Source: Gammaproteobacteria bacterium | Lineage (GTDB): Bacteria; Pseudomonadota; Gammaproteobacteria; Arenicellales; Arenicellaceae | NCBI GenBank assembly: GCA_022447525.1 | Contig: JAKVBA010000040.1 | Location: 1 to 40,789 of the forward strand | Reading direction: 5' to 3' | Length of the DNA stretch: 40,789 bases | In this document: piece after piece, positions 18,420-26,955 of the stretch | How positions within the stretch are numbered: position 1 is the stretch's first letter | Layout: each line of letters begins with the position of its first letter | Program-made: the position numbers and the translations under genes | The notes under the pieces: model-generated | What the model was told of the DNA's origin: nothing | Databases searched by the model: none | What the model saw: the letters and a program-made list of their open reading frames with translations, nothing else

Positions 18420-20840
18420 TCAGAAGTCAACTTTCATTGAAACTCCGATTGTTCTTGGCAACGTGATAACACGCTTTGCGCCACTGCCAAAGTAGTTCTG
18501 ATTTGGATCAGTTCCCATATACCCCTCGCTATACTCTGCTGAAACTGCCTCCTCATTAAACATGTTTTTTACAAACAATGAAAATGTGTAGCGGTCGCGT
18601 GAAATTGAGAAACTTGAATTCCACAACGAAAAGCTAGGGTGGGTTGCCCCCAGAGCCTGGCTATCATTATTAATGTAATTCATGGTATTGCTTTGGGCAT
18701 ATCCATCTAATCGAGCGACGAACTCATAGCCATTAGATATTTCCATGGTGTAGTCAACAGCCACGTTCACCATATGCTTGGGAATACCAGGCAAACGATT
18801 TCCCTGCGAGGCTATCAAGCCACCGCTCGGAGCGAAAAAGTCAGATGTTAACTTCGCATCAACATAGGCATATCCAAACTGATAGTTGATTGCATCACCC
18901 AGTTGACCATCAACGGAAATCTCAACCCCTTTGGTTTCAGCAGAATCCCCATTTGCGACAGTAAAAAAGCCCCAATTAGTGGTTGCTGTATTGATTTGCG
19001 GATCAGTCCAATCAACGTAATAGGCACTGGCTGTATAACGCAGAGTGTCTGTTGACCCTTTAATGCCAACCTGATAGTTCATTACACTGTCGGATCCATA
19101 GGACACCCAGGCTGGGTCTTCGGCAAAATTGCCTGTTGTTGGAACAGACGCAGCACCCCCACGCCGATAACCTTCCGAGATAGTTAGGTAAACCATGTTG
19201 TCGTCACTGAGGTAATACGACAGGTTTCCTTTAAACAAGACGTCATCTTCATCAATTTCTGCCACACTGCGAGTTGGCGCAAAGGAGGACAAACCGTCAT
19301 AAAAAGGCAACTGTACTTCGGCATCCGACTTGACGTTATTATCAAACCAGCGAACACCGCCAGTCAGATTAAGTCGCTCATTGATATTGATGCCCAGCTC
19401 ACCAAAAATTGCTTTTTCTTTGATGTTGGTATTATCGTTGAAGATAAAGTCATTATCGTTTTCATCATACCCGATGCCTTCCGTCAAAAATGGTAGCGCT
19501 TGTTCTGCCCAGTTTCGATACCCAGCCAAAGTACTGGTTTGACCAATGTATTTGTCCTGATCCTGATAATACGCCCCCACAATCCAATTCAGCTTACTAT
19601 CGTCGTTTGATACGAGACGAACTTCTTGGATAAACGCCTCGTCCTCAAAATCACGATATGCACGAGCAAGTGGCCGCGGCGAATTGTAGTACAGATCCGC
19701 CAGCCAGTTGCGCTGCGCATAAAAGCCTGTATTTTCACTGATCCCGTAGCCATTGACATCGTAGCTCGATGTGGACGACGTCAGAGTTGCAAACCCGAGA
19801 TCCACGTTCACCTCAGCCGACAGCATCTGAATATCCGCCGCACTGGGCTCCAATTGCACTGAACCGGATGAATACTCTCCGTACGTTCCGCCAAAACCAG
19901 TTTGAAAGCCTTCTGACGTAGCCCGTCGCCCGCCTGCTTTGTCACTCTGGTCAATGAATGTCAGCGTGACATCAGTATTGTCCGATATTTCTGCCAACGC
20001 ACTAAGGCGAATCATATCCACCTCTGCGGCATCGGCATCCTCTACCAACTGATACACAGCGTCATTACTGTTAATGTCTCCTGGCACAGCCGGGGCATCA
20101 TTTGCGTCCAGCATATAAACATTCTCATAATCAATAATCCCAGCATAATCCAAATGACTGACTGCCGCTCTAAGTGCTACTCTGTCGCCCAGAGGTAGAT
20201 TAACAACCAGATCACCTGACCAGTTAGTCCCCCCTGAACCATCGGTGCCACTCGCATCCGCAGCCACAAAACCTTCAAATTCCCCCAATACAGGTTTCTT
20301 TGTAATGTATCGTACCGCGCCACCCAGGGCACCGGACCCGTACAAGGTGCCCTGAGGACCACGAAGAACCTCAACTCGCTCCAAATCACGCAGTAAAATG
20401 TTCGCAAACAACGGCGTATCGTTAATATAGGTAGCCGCCGTTGCTGCCGAGGATGCAGCTAAGTCTCCACGTGCCGCACCGTCAACATTCAGCCCTCTCA
20501 CCCGAATATCGTTTTTGGTTGACGCATTGCGAACTCCACGGTCAGCTGCAATAACCCCTGGGGTTGAACGTAATAATTCGGCGCTGTCTTGTATTTTTTG
20601 CGCCTCAATCTGCCCACCACCAATGGCAGAAATATTGTACGGCACATCCTGGAGAGATGTTTCCCGGCGTGTTGCCGTAACAATCAGCTCTTCTAGTTGA
20701 GTCTTTCCGGGACTGTCAACAGCAGATGCCGCCGATGTATCTGTATCGCTTTGTGCTATTACCCCACCACTCAACATGCCTGTGCAAGACATAATCGCCA
20801 AGGCGATTTTTGTCTTTCTATTCTTTTTGTTAATAAACAT
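18420..20840 (-). CDS. TonB-dependent outer-membrane receptor (first)
   Basis: An 806-residue receptor. The signal peptide runs to about residue 29 (KIALAIMSCTGMLSGGVIA). A TonB box lies at about residues 50-58 (LEELIVTATRRE), then a plug domain with LERVEVLRGPQGTLYGSGALGGAVRYITKKP near residues 160-185. A beta-barrel follows, ending in aromatic Phe (VSMKVDF). The YGSGALGGAV loop and ATRRETSLQDVPYNISA opening are typical of receptors for carbohydrates and other organic compounds rather than of classical siderophore receptors. The substrate is not deducible. Its promoter carries the TetR palindrome over the -35 box, and it leads the five-gene leftward unit. Confidence 0.95.
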   Translation of the reverse strand: MFINKKNRKTKIALAIMSCTGMLSGGVIAQSDTDTSAASAVDSPGKTQLEELIVTATRRETSLQDVPYNISAIGGGQIEAQKIQDSAELLRSTPGVIAADRGVRNASTKNDIRVRGLNVDGAARGDLAASSAATAATYINDTPLFANILLRDLERVEVLRGPQGTLYGSGALGGAVRYITKKPVLGEFEGFVAADASGTDGSGGTNWSGDLVVNLPLGDRVALRAAVSHLDYAGIIDYENVYMLDANDAPAVPGDINSNDAVYQLVEDADAAEVDMIRLSALAEISDNTDVTLTFIDQSDKAGGRRATSEGFQTGFGGTYGEYSSGSVQLEPSAADIQMLSAEVNVDLGFATLTSSTSSYDVNGYGISENTGFYAQRNWLADLYYNSPRPLARAYRDFEDEAFIQEVRLVSNDDSKLNWIVGAYYQDQDKYIGQTSTLAGYRNWAEQALPFLTEGIGYDENDNDFIFNDNTNIKEKAIFGELGININERLNLTGGVRWFDNNVKSDAEVQLPFYDGLSSFAPTRSVAEIDEDDVLFKGNLSYYLSDDNMVYLTISEGYRRGGAASVPTTGNFAEDPAWVSYGSDSVMNYQVGIKGSTDTLRYTASAYYVDWTDPQINTATTNWGFFTVANGDSAETKGVEISVDGQLGDAINYQFGYAYVDAKLTSDFFAPSGGLIASQGNRLPGIPKHMVNVAVDYTMEISNGYEFVARLDGYAQSNTMNYINNDSQALGATHPSFSLWNSSFSISRDRYTFSLFVKNMFNEEAVSAEYSEGYMGTDPNQNYFGSGAKRVITLPRTIGVSMKVDF

Positions 20841-20872
20841 TATTTATGCTCCCAAGTATGTATGAGACTAAA

Positions 20873-20901
20873 AATATATTTAAATTTATTTTTATAGTCA
20901 A
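20873..20901 (-). promoter_or_regulatory. Promoter of the receptor operon
   Basis: Reading leftward, TTGACT (20901-20896) and TATATT (20878-20873) are separated by exactly 17 bases, a good sigma-70 match, predicting a start near 20866. The -35 lies inside the TetR palindrome. Confidence 0.72.
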
Positions 20902-20906
20902 CTATA
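20893..20906. promoter_or_regulatory. TetR operator over the receptor -35 box
   Basis: Perfect palindrome TATAGTCAACTATA (seven pairs, the central two being C and A on one strand). It is the exact reverse complement of the site at 20972-20985, with centres 79 bases apart. Binding here would block the receptor promoter. Confidence 0.72.
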
Positions 20907-20971
20907 TTTTTAGTATTGATTAGAAAACCAGCTGGAGCGAGCAAGGAATGATGTGTAGACAATAGTATTAT

Positions 20972-20985
20972 TATAGTTGACTATA
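20972..20985. promoter_or_regulatory. TetR operator over the serine hydrolase -35 box
   Basis: Palindrome TATAGTTGACTATA, reverse complement of the site at 20893-20906 and oriented toward the rightward gene. It covers the -35 TTGACT of the rightward promoter. Confidence 0.72.
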
Positions 20986-21005
20986 TATATCTAGTTTAAT
21001 ATATT
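20977..21005 (+). promoter_or_regulatory. Promoter of the secreted serine hydrolase gene
   Basis: TTGACT (20977-20982) and TATATT (21000-21005) are 17 bases apart, identical in sequence and spacing to the divergent receptor promoter. A start near 21012 would give a leader of about 220 bases before the ATG at 21234. Confidence 0.7.
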
Positions 21006-21089
21006 TAATTTGCTGAAAAGTTCACTCGCAAAACGCTGCATACCATTTCAGCATAGGCTTGTGCTTCGAATTATGTCGTCTCGAAAACA

Positions 21090-21133
21090 GGAACTACGGC
21101 CTGAAATTCACCATCTTGCCCGGACGTAGTTCC
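21090..21133 (+). repeat. Inverted repeat in the serine hydrolase leader
   Basis: GGAACTACG (21090-21098) and CGTAGTTCC (21125-21133) pair perfectly, and CC/GG pairing continues inward after one mismatch. The arms enclose about 26 bases. It lies within the predicted 5' untranslated region and could form a stable leader structure or be a further protein site. Confidence 0.5.
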
Positions 21134-21233
21134 GACTAAATAGCCTAGTAGCAGTCCCTCATTGAGCTGTCGACGGAGCAACCACCTCCCAAGACATCAA
21201 TGTCTCAAGACAAACTAAAATAAGAGGAATGAT

Positions 21234-23774
21234 ATGAAACAATCGATATTTATCGCCATTAGCCTGCTGGCCGGAATGCTAGCTAATGCAAGCGCCGCTA
21301 CAATCTTTACAGATACCTTTCAAGACGGCGACATACAGGGCTGGACTGCCTCCAGTAACGGAAACGGTAGTGCCGTGATCAACTATTACAGAGGTAACTA
21401 TTCATTACGAGTCAACTATTCCAAATCTGCCAGCGTACAAATCTCTACGGCTGGCTATACTGGTGTCACGGTCTCGCTAGACCTAGCTGCGTATTCACTG
21501 GAAGGCAGCGATTCATGTCGTGTCGAGTCATCATCGAATAATGGCGCTTCTTGGACCACCTTGTTAACCGCATCCAACGGTCAGGATAATTCTCAGTTTC
21601 TAGATTATTCAGGGCAACCAGTTGGTGCGGATAACAACAGTGGACTTCAGATTCGAGTCCGCGCACTTACCAACTCCCGCAGAGACTACTGCTATCTGGA
21701 TAATCTATTAGTCCAAGGCTCACAAGGCAGTGGCTCACCACAAATTAGTGTATCGGGCAACGGAGATATCGGTACCGTAGAGATCGGATCAAGCATGAGT
21801 ACTCCCTTTACTATAAGCAATACTGGTACAGCCTCACTGGCGATTGGTTCGCTTTCGGGTCTAAATGCGCCGTTCAGCTTCAGCGATGACGACTGCTCTA
21901 ATCAATCACTGAGCCCCGGTGGCAATTGTTCAGTCAGCGTCTCCTTTACACCTGATGCTCAAAGCACCTACACCGACATCCTATTGATTAACTCAAATGA
22001 TCCTGCACAACCAATCTTCTCACAAGCGGTTAGTGGCGCAGGAAGCGCACCGTCTGGATGCAGTTACGACTGCCTGACTGGCAACGGAAACACCAATCGC
22101 GATACGGTCACATACAATAATCTGACTGGTGCACTGGGTAATGGTTCATTAGTCAATTTTAATGGATTTGCGTTGCCAGCAGGCGCTTCCAACCCCAGTA
22201 ATACTTTTGAGGGTAGTCTGGTATTCAACGGAGTACAACGCGGCTGGCAAGAAGTAAACGACCCGTTTTTATACGCGAGTTTGAACGGTGTCAAACAATT
22301 GCCGGATTTTAATTATCAATTTGTCCAACACGGAACTCATCTGATACCAGTGCAACGAGGTATCATTCAAAATGCGACGACCTTAGGTGAGTGGGACCTA
22401 ATACTCGAACCAGGTCGAGTCTGGGACGAAAATAGCGATAACGGGTACAGCCGTGTCGCCTTGCCATTTGCATTACTAGAGTACAACCAGAACTGTACCC
22501 ACAACGGTGTACTGAGTTTTCTTTTTAATGACACTGGAGCAATCTCTAATGTCCAATATCAAATCGCATCTGAAACCTGCGAGTACTTTCAATTCAATAT
22601 GTATGGTCGTCTAGCAGCGAGTTACAACCCAGGTACGATCAGCGCTAGTGTTGCGATTAAATCCGCCTACGAAAATGAAGTGGCGAACCGCATTACAACC
22701 AAAGCAATATCTGCCTTGGCGACCGATTACCCAGGCGCCAACATCAATACGACTCTCATTGGTTCTGATCAGAGTTCCAACGATCAAACTGCCTATGGTG
22801 TCTATTACAACAATGTGCACTACGTAAGCAATTGCAATACGCGTCAGGGAGAATACCCTTTCTGTGATGTTATGTCGCTTCCATCCTATTCAACGGCTAA
22901 ATCGGTTGTTGGTGGTCTCAGCTTGATGCGACTAGAGCAAAGATATTCCGGAAACCAAAAGGACGCTCTGATCAATGACTACGTTAGCGCTTGTTCAGAT
23001 ACCAGTCTTTGGTCCGAAGTAACCATTGAGGACGCCCTCGACATGGCAACCGGCAATTATGACAACGTGGGTTATGAAGTGGACGAAGCAAACTATGCGG
23101 TGACTTGGCTATATGCCAACACGCACGCAGAAAAAATAAATATTTCCTGCAATGGCTATCCTCGCAAAACTACACCGGGCACCACCTGGGTCTATCATAC
23201 GTCAGACACGTATCTCGTCGGTCAGGCTGTTGACTCATATACCAAGAATCAGGAAGGCGACAGCTTTGATTTTTTCTCGGACATGCTGGTTACTGACGTG
23301 TATCAACCGTTAAATTTGAGCCCATCAATGCGTACCACAATTCGCACCCGCGATTCGGTCAACGCCGCAGTAGCTGGTCTTGGTCTCTTTTATCATCGTG
23401 ATGATGTGGTCAAACTAGCCAAATTCCTTAATAACGACAACGGCATGATCAATGGCACGCAGATATTGGATGCATCGATGCTCGATGCCAGTATGCAGAA
23501 AAATGCTGCTGATCGTGGGCTACCAATCCAGCCATCAGTGAGTCCAATCACGGGACTGTACAATAACAGTTTCTGGGCCTACGATCTGAATAACTCCACA
23601 GTGGTACCGAATTGCACCTCAGAAACATGGATACCGTATATGTCTGGCTATGGTGGTATTGGTATCGTCATGCTACCCAACGGTATGAGCTATTACTTCT
23701 TCAGTGACGGCTTAGAATATGAGTTTACTCAAACATTGAAGGAGTTGGATAAAATCAGCGCAATCTGTAACTAG
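21234..23774 (+). CDS. Secreted multidomain serine hydrolase, beta-lactamase (class C/PBP4-like) fold
   Basis: An 846-residue exported protein. A signal peptide (MKQSIFIAISLLAGMLANASA) leads to a beta-sandwich, carbohydrate-binding-like region at about residues 23-162. A choice-of-anchor D / HYDIN-like immunoglobulin domain follows at about 170-270 (FTISNTGTASLAIGSLSG). The hydrolase region covers about 280-846. The nucleophile motif is S-x-x-K, Ser553 to Lys556 in SYSTAKSVVGGLSLM, and Tyr654 in VYHTSDTYLVG is a candidate for the Y-x-N position. SGYGGIGIVMLPNG near the C-terminus may take the place of KTG. Relatives include esterases, D-aminopeptidases and 6-aminohexanoate-dimer hydrolases. 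A good AAGAGG lies six bases before the ATG. It is divergent from the receptor operon and shares its operator type. Likely an extracellular or periplasmic enzyme preparing substrate for uptake. Confidence 0.85.
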   Translation: MKQSIFIAISLLAGMLANASAATIFTDTFQDGDIQGWTASSNGNGSAVINYYRGNYSLRVNYSKSASVQISTAGYTGVTVSLDLAAYSLEGSDSCRVESSSNNGASWTTLLTASNGQDNSQFLDYSGQPVGADNNSGLQIRVRALTNSRRDYCYLDNLLVQGSQGSGSPQISVSGNGDIGTVEIGSSMSTPFTISNTGTASLAIGSLSGLNAPFSFSDDDCSNQSLSPGGNCSVSVSFTPDAQSTYTDILLINSNDPAQPIFSQAVSGAGSAPSGCSYDCLTGNGNTNRDTVTYNNLTGALGNGSLVNFNGFALPAGASNPSNTFEGSLVFNGVQRGWQEVNDPFLYASLNGVKQLPDFNYQFVQHGTHLIPVQRGIIQNATTLGEWDLILEPGRVWDENSDNGYSRVALPFALLEYNQNCTHNGVLSFLFNDTGAISNVQYQIASETCEYFQFNMYGRLAASYNPGTISASVAIKSAYENEVANRITTKAISALATDYPGANINTTLIGSDQSSNDQTAYGVYYNNVHYVSNCNTRQGEYPFCDVMSLPSYSTAKSVVGGLSLMRLEQRYSGNQKDALINDYVSACSDTSLWSEVTIEDALDMATGNYDNVGYEVDEANYAVTWLYANTHAEKINISCNGYPRKTTPGTTWVYHTSDTYLVGQAVDSYTKNQEGDSFDFFSDMLVTDVYQPLNLSPSMRTTIRTRDSVNAAVAGLGLFYHRDDVVKLAKFLNNDNGMINGTQILDASMLDASMQKNAADRGLPIQPSVSPITGLYNNSFWAYDLNNSTVVPNCTSETWIPYMSGYGGIGIVMLPNGMSYYFFSDGLEYEFTQTLKELDKISAICN

Positions 23775-23785
23775 CGCGCAGTAAA

Positions 23786-23824
23786 AGCCACGACACACGA
23801 CAAGCTAAAGAGTGTGTCGTGGCT
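23786..23824. terminator. Hairpin between convergent serine hydrolase and recQ genes
   Basis: AGCCACGACACAC (23786-23798) pairs perfectly with GTGTGTCGTGGCT (23812-23824) around 13 bases. There is no T-run on the plus side; on the minus side the stem is followed by TTTAC. It sits 12 bases after the serine hydrolase stop, so a transcript-ending or 3'-protecting role is likely. Confidence 0.6.
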
Positions 23825-23942
23825 CACTTCAGTGTCTATATTTCGCCCTAGCAAGGTGAGGCAGCAGCCGGAAATTCGTTGTTAACCTCTCGCTATCTTA
23901 TCAGCAAAATTTTCATAACTATTATTGTTTACATCCTTTTTT

Positions 23943-23956
23943 GTTCTTGCAAGAAC
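23943..23956. repeat. Perfect 14-base palindrome
   Basis: GTTCTTGCAAGAAC reads the same on both strands. It is isolated in a gene-free stretch and nearly 2.3 kb from the recQ start. It could be a protein site, but no promoter is evident beside it. Confidence 0.4.
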
Positions 23957-24425
23957 ACCCTACTTTACCGTGTTTGCTTGCCATAACATCCTTGGTTGAT
24001 CAGCAGAACAACTTGCTTGTAGACAAACCAATCTTCGAAAATCGGTTTATTTTCAGAGATAAAGATCGCAGAAACACCAACTAGCTTAAGCTGATTTAGC
24101 TAGACATATCTTCAATCAGATAGAACCAGTTTCCAGGACAAAATATTGAGGTAATGCGCACGGCCACAAGTTTTTAATTTATTCGATCGCAATCAATAAA
24201 TTTTTGCTAAATCGCTTTTGCTTAGAATGATAGGTCTTAGTTTTCACGTTCTATCGGGCAAGGTATGAACATAGCAGCCCAAGATAATTGGCGAGGCTCT
24301 ACAAGCATGAATTTCAAACTGATTTTTTTGTCTATGACTTAGTTGTCATTAACTTCCCAACGACGGCCATTACCAAGTTAAAAATAACGAGCAAGGCCCA
24401 AATTTTCTAGCTGTTATAACTCGCT

Positions 24426-26228
24426 CTAATTTATCTTAGAAACTGACGATAACACCTCTAAGAACTCATCTCCGTACTTTTCCAGCTTCACTTCACCAAT
24501 GCCATTTATGGTCAACATTTCGGCATTATCTTGTGGTCGGTACTGCATCATTTCCATCAAGGTGGCGTCGTGAAATATGTGAAATGGGGGTACGCCTTGG
24601 TCGTCTGCTAAACGTTTGCGGCAAGCTTTTAGCGCCTCCCATAGATCTTGATCCTCGTCAGATACATTAACTGATCTTTTTTTGACACGCTCAGGTTTGA
24701 CGGTCTCTATACCTTGGCGTAGAAATATCTTGGTCTTCCCTGTTAACAGGCTTCGCGCTTTTTCTGTTAGTTGTAGTGCGCCGTATTGAGCCTCATTCAC
24801 CAGCAAATAATTCTGCACTAGTAGCTGTCGAATAATAGAGCGCCACTGCTTGTCGCTGTGATCTGCACCTATGCCGTAAGTGCTCAATTTATGATGGCCG
24901 AACTGCTTGATGCGCTGGTTATCTTTGCCCCGTAACACATCAATCACATGCCCGGAGCCAAAACGCTGCCCGGTCCGATAAACATTAGACAATAGCTTCT
25001 GCGAGGCCTCCGTAGCATCCCAAGTTTTTGGCGGGCTTAAACAAACATCACAATTACCACAAGCCTCATCTTGTTGTTCGCCAAAATACCTTAGTAGCGC
25101 GCGTCGACGACAAGTGTTGCTCTCACACCATCCCAACAAGCTGTCTATTTTTACTCGCTCTATTCTTTTTTGGTTGTCATTAGCATTTGAGTCCTGCACC
25201 ATCTTAGCAATTCTAACGACATCTTGTAGGCCGTAAATCATCCAAGCTTCACTAGGCTGCCCATCACGACCCGCTCGACCAGTCTCTTGATAATAAGCTT
25301 CCATACTTTTCGGCAAATCGAGGTGGGCAACAAAACGCACATCGGGTTTGTCGATACCCATACCAAAGGCAATAGTCGCAACCATAACCACACCATCTTC
25401 GTAGAGGAATCGACGTTGATTTTCGGCACGCTCTTCGTTATTCATACCTGCGTGATAGGGAAGAGCTCTTACCCCTCTGGAGCTTAACCACGCCGCTATT
25501 CCGTCAACTCGGTTCCGTGTCATACAGTAAATAATGCCAGCATTACCTCGATGACTCTGTAAAAACTTAATCAATTGGGTCTTGGTATCGCCTTTTTCCT
25601 GGACTGTATACCGAATATTCGGGCGATCAAAGCTGCTAACAAAAACAGTCGGATTGTTTAGCGCCAAACGTTCGACTATCTCTAATCTCGTGCGCTCATC
25701 AGCGGTTGCTGTCAAGGCTAATCGGGGTACTCCCGGAAACGCCTGCCTAAGTACATGCAAACCAAGGTAATCCACCCGGAAATCGTGACCCCATTGAGAG
25801 ACACAATGCGCTTCATCAATCGCTATTATCGAGATTTGTGCATCCATCAAACGATTCAACGTGCTTTCCATAAGTAAGCGTTCTGGAGCTATATACAGCA
25901 TATCAAGCGAACCATCATGAACCGAGCGCATGACTTGATTTTGCTCCTCTCTCGATTGGCTCGAATTTAAGTACGCGGCATTAATGCCCAATTGCTGAAG
26001 TGCGTTGACCTGGTCTTGCATTAGCGCAATCAGCGGCGATACTACAATCGCCATTCCGTCTCGAACTAGCCCAGGGATCTGATAACACAACGACTTCCCA
26101 CCGCCAGTGGGCATCAAGACTAAGGCATCTTTACCGTCTAATACAGTTTGAATAACGTCTTTCTGAGCTCCTCGGAAAGCTAAGTATCCGAATGTATGCT
26201 TCAATATGTGTTCAGCTCGGTTTATCAT
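24426..26228 (-). CDS. recQ: ATP-dependent DNA helicase RecQ
   Basis: A 600-residue 3'-5' helicase, close to the E. coli length (609). It acts in recombination and replication-fork repair. Visible parts are Walker A MPTGGGKSLCYQIPG with Lys45, the DEAH box at 138-141 in IIAIDEAHCVSQWGHDFR, and helicase C motifs with VATIAFGMGIDKPDVRFV and QETGRAGRDG. The RecQ zinc site has cysteines in CRRRALLRYFGEQQDEACGNCDVC. A winged-helix region and a C-terminal HRDC domain (about residues 520-600, MLTINGIGEVKLEKYG) follow. All catalytic motifs look intact. Confidence 0.97.
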   Translation of the reverse strand: MINRAEHILKHTFGYLAFRGAQKDVIQTVLDGKDALVLMPTGGGKSLCYQIPGLVRDGMAIVVSPLIALMQDQVNALQQLGINAAYLNSSQSREEQNQVMRSVHDGSLDMLYIAPERLLMESTLNRLMDAQISIIAIDEAHCVSQWGHDFRVDYLGLHVLRQAFPGVPRLALTATADERTRLEIVERLALNNPTVFVSSFDRPNIRYTVQEKGDTKTQLIKFLQSHRGNAGIIYCMTRNRVDGIAAWLSSRGVRALPYHAGMNNEERAENQRRFLYEDGVVMVATIAFGMGIDKPDVRFVAHLDLPKSMEAYYQETGRAGRDGQPSEAWMIYGLQDVVRIAKMVQDSNANDNQKRIERVKIDSLLGWCESNTCRRRALLRYFGEQQDEACGNCDVCLSPPKTWDATEASQKLLSNVYRTGQRFGSGHVIDVLRGKDNQRIKQFGHHKLSTYGIGADHSDKQWRSIIRQLLVQNYLLVNEAQYGALQLTEKARSLLTGKTKIFLRQGIETVKPERVKKRSVNVSDEDQDLWEALKACRKRLADDQGVPPFHIFHDATLMEMMQYRPQDNAEMLTINGIGEVKLEKYGDEFLEVLSSVSKIN

Positions 26229-26392
26229 TGATTAGGCTAAATATGCAGAGCAGTGAAAAGGTACCGCCGGTCTTCTAGGTCGACCAAATAGTAAAGCAGA
26301 AAAGGCTTAAAGACGCTTTGAGATAACCGAGCAAGCGCAAGTATGCCGACTGTATCTGTTTCATTCAAGAAAACCCGAAAAACAAAATTATC

Positions 26393-26881
26393 ATGAGCCG
26401 TTGGCGTCCACCCAGTCCAAGATCAACTCCAATTATTACGCCCGAGGGTTATGCTGCACTTGAACGTGAGATCAAAGCGCTATGGGCAAAAAGAAGAATC
26501 GTAAATGACGCGCTAGCAGCGGCAGCGGCCGAAGGAGATAGGTCTGAAAATGCTGAGTATATTTATCGTAAAAAAGAACAAGCTGGTATAGATCGGCGCA
26601 TTCGATACCTACAAAAGCGTATGCCTGATCTAAAATTAGTCAACCAGGTGGGTGACACAAGTAAAGTTTATTTTAGTGCTTATGTAGAGCTGGAAAGAGA
26701 TGACGGAGTGATAGTTAAATATCGAATTGTCGGCGCCGATGAAACCAATACTCAGGCAGGCGATATCAGTGTTGATTCACCACTAGCAAAGGCATTGATG
26801 AAGAAAGAAATTGATGACGAAGTTTTTATAAAAATGGATGAAAAAACAGTGTCTTACGTGATTTTAGATATTCATTACTAG
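26393..26881 (+). CDS. greB: Transcription elongation factor GreB
   Basis: A 162-residue protein that rescues backtracked RNA polymerase by stimulating transcript cleavage. The N-terminal coiled coil (about residues 15-80) includes AAAAEGDRSENAEYIYRKKEQ, in which the acidic tip residues act at the polymerase active site. The C-terminal FKBP-like domain has DDGVIVKYRIVGADETN and DSPLAKALMKKEIDDEV. The Arg/Pro-rich start (MSRWRPPSPRSTPIITPEGY) is GreB- rather than GreA-like. No strong Shine-Dalgarno is visible before 26393. Confidence 0.95.
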   Translation: MSRWRPPSPRSTPIITPEGYAALEREIKALWAKRRIVNDALAAAAAEGDRSENAEYIYRKKEQAGIDRRIRYLQKRMPDLKLVNQVGDTSKVYFSAYVELERDDGVIVKYRIVGADETNTQAGDISVDSPLAKALMKKEIDDEVFIKMDEKTVSYVILDIHY

Positions 26882-26921
26882 AATCAAATCGACATACTTG
26901 AAATATAAAAATGTAATATAG

Positions 26922-26949
26922 GTGACAATTATTAAATTTTCGTTACAAT
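26922..26949 (+). promoter_or_regulatory. Candidate promoter for the small RNA
   Basis: GTGACA (26922-26927) and TACAAT (26944-26949), 16 bases apart, each match sigma-70 boxes at five of six positions and predict a start near 26956. A second possibility is the extended -10 TGATATAAA at 26982-26990, which lacks a good -35 and would start near 26997. Confidence 0.55.
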
Positions 26950-26955
26950 GGGCAA

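Larger units (their letters stand above)
20867..20914. repeat. 12-base inverted repeat in the receptor promoter
   Basis: ACTAAAAATATA (20867-20878) and TATATTTTTAGT (20903-20914) are perfect inverted copies, 24 bases apart. The left arm contains the receptor -10 box and the right arm overlaps the operator. It may be a second regulator site or a by-product of AT-rich promoter sequence. Confidence 0.5.
23775..24425. other. Gene-free region after the serine hydrolase gene
   Basis: No gene is supported here. It begins with the strong hairpin at 23786-23824 and holds a perfect 14-base palindrome at 23943-23956. The rest is AT-rich. A 25-codon frame at 24265 has its AGG only one base from the ATG and is not credible. 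The stretch lies downstream of both flanking genes, which converge here. Confidence 0.5.

Noticed and set aside
24265-24342. 25-codon frame after GGCAAGG before recQ
   Set aside because: The AGG is only one base from the ATG and the peptide has no distinguishing feature.
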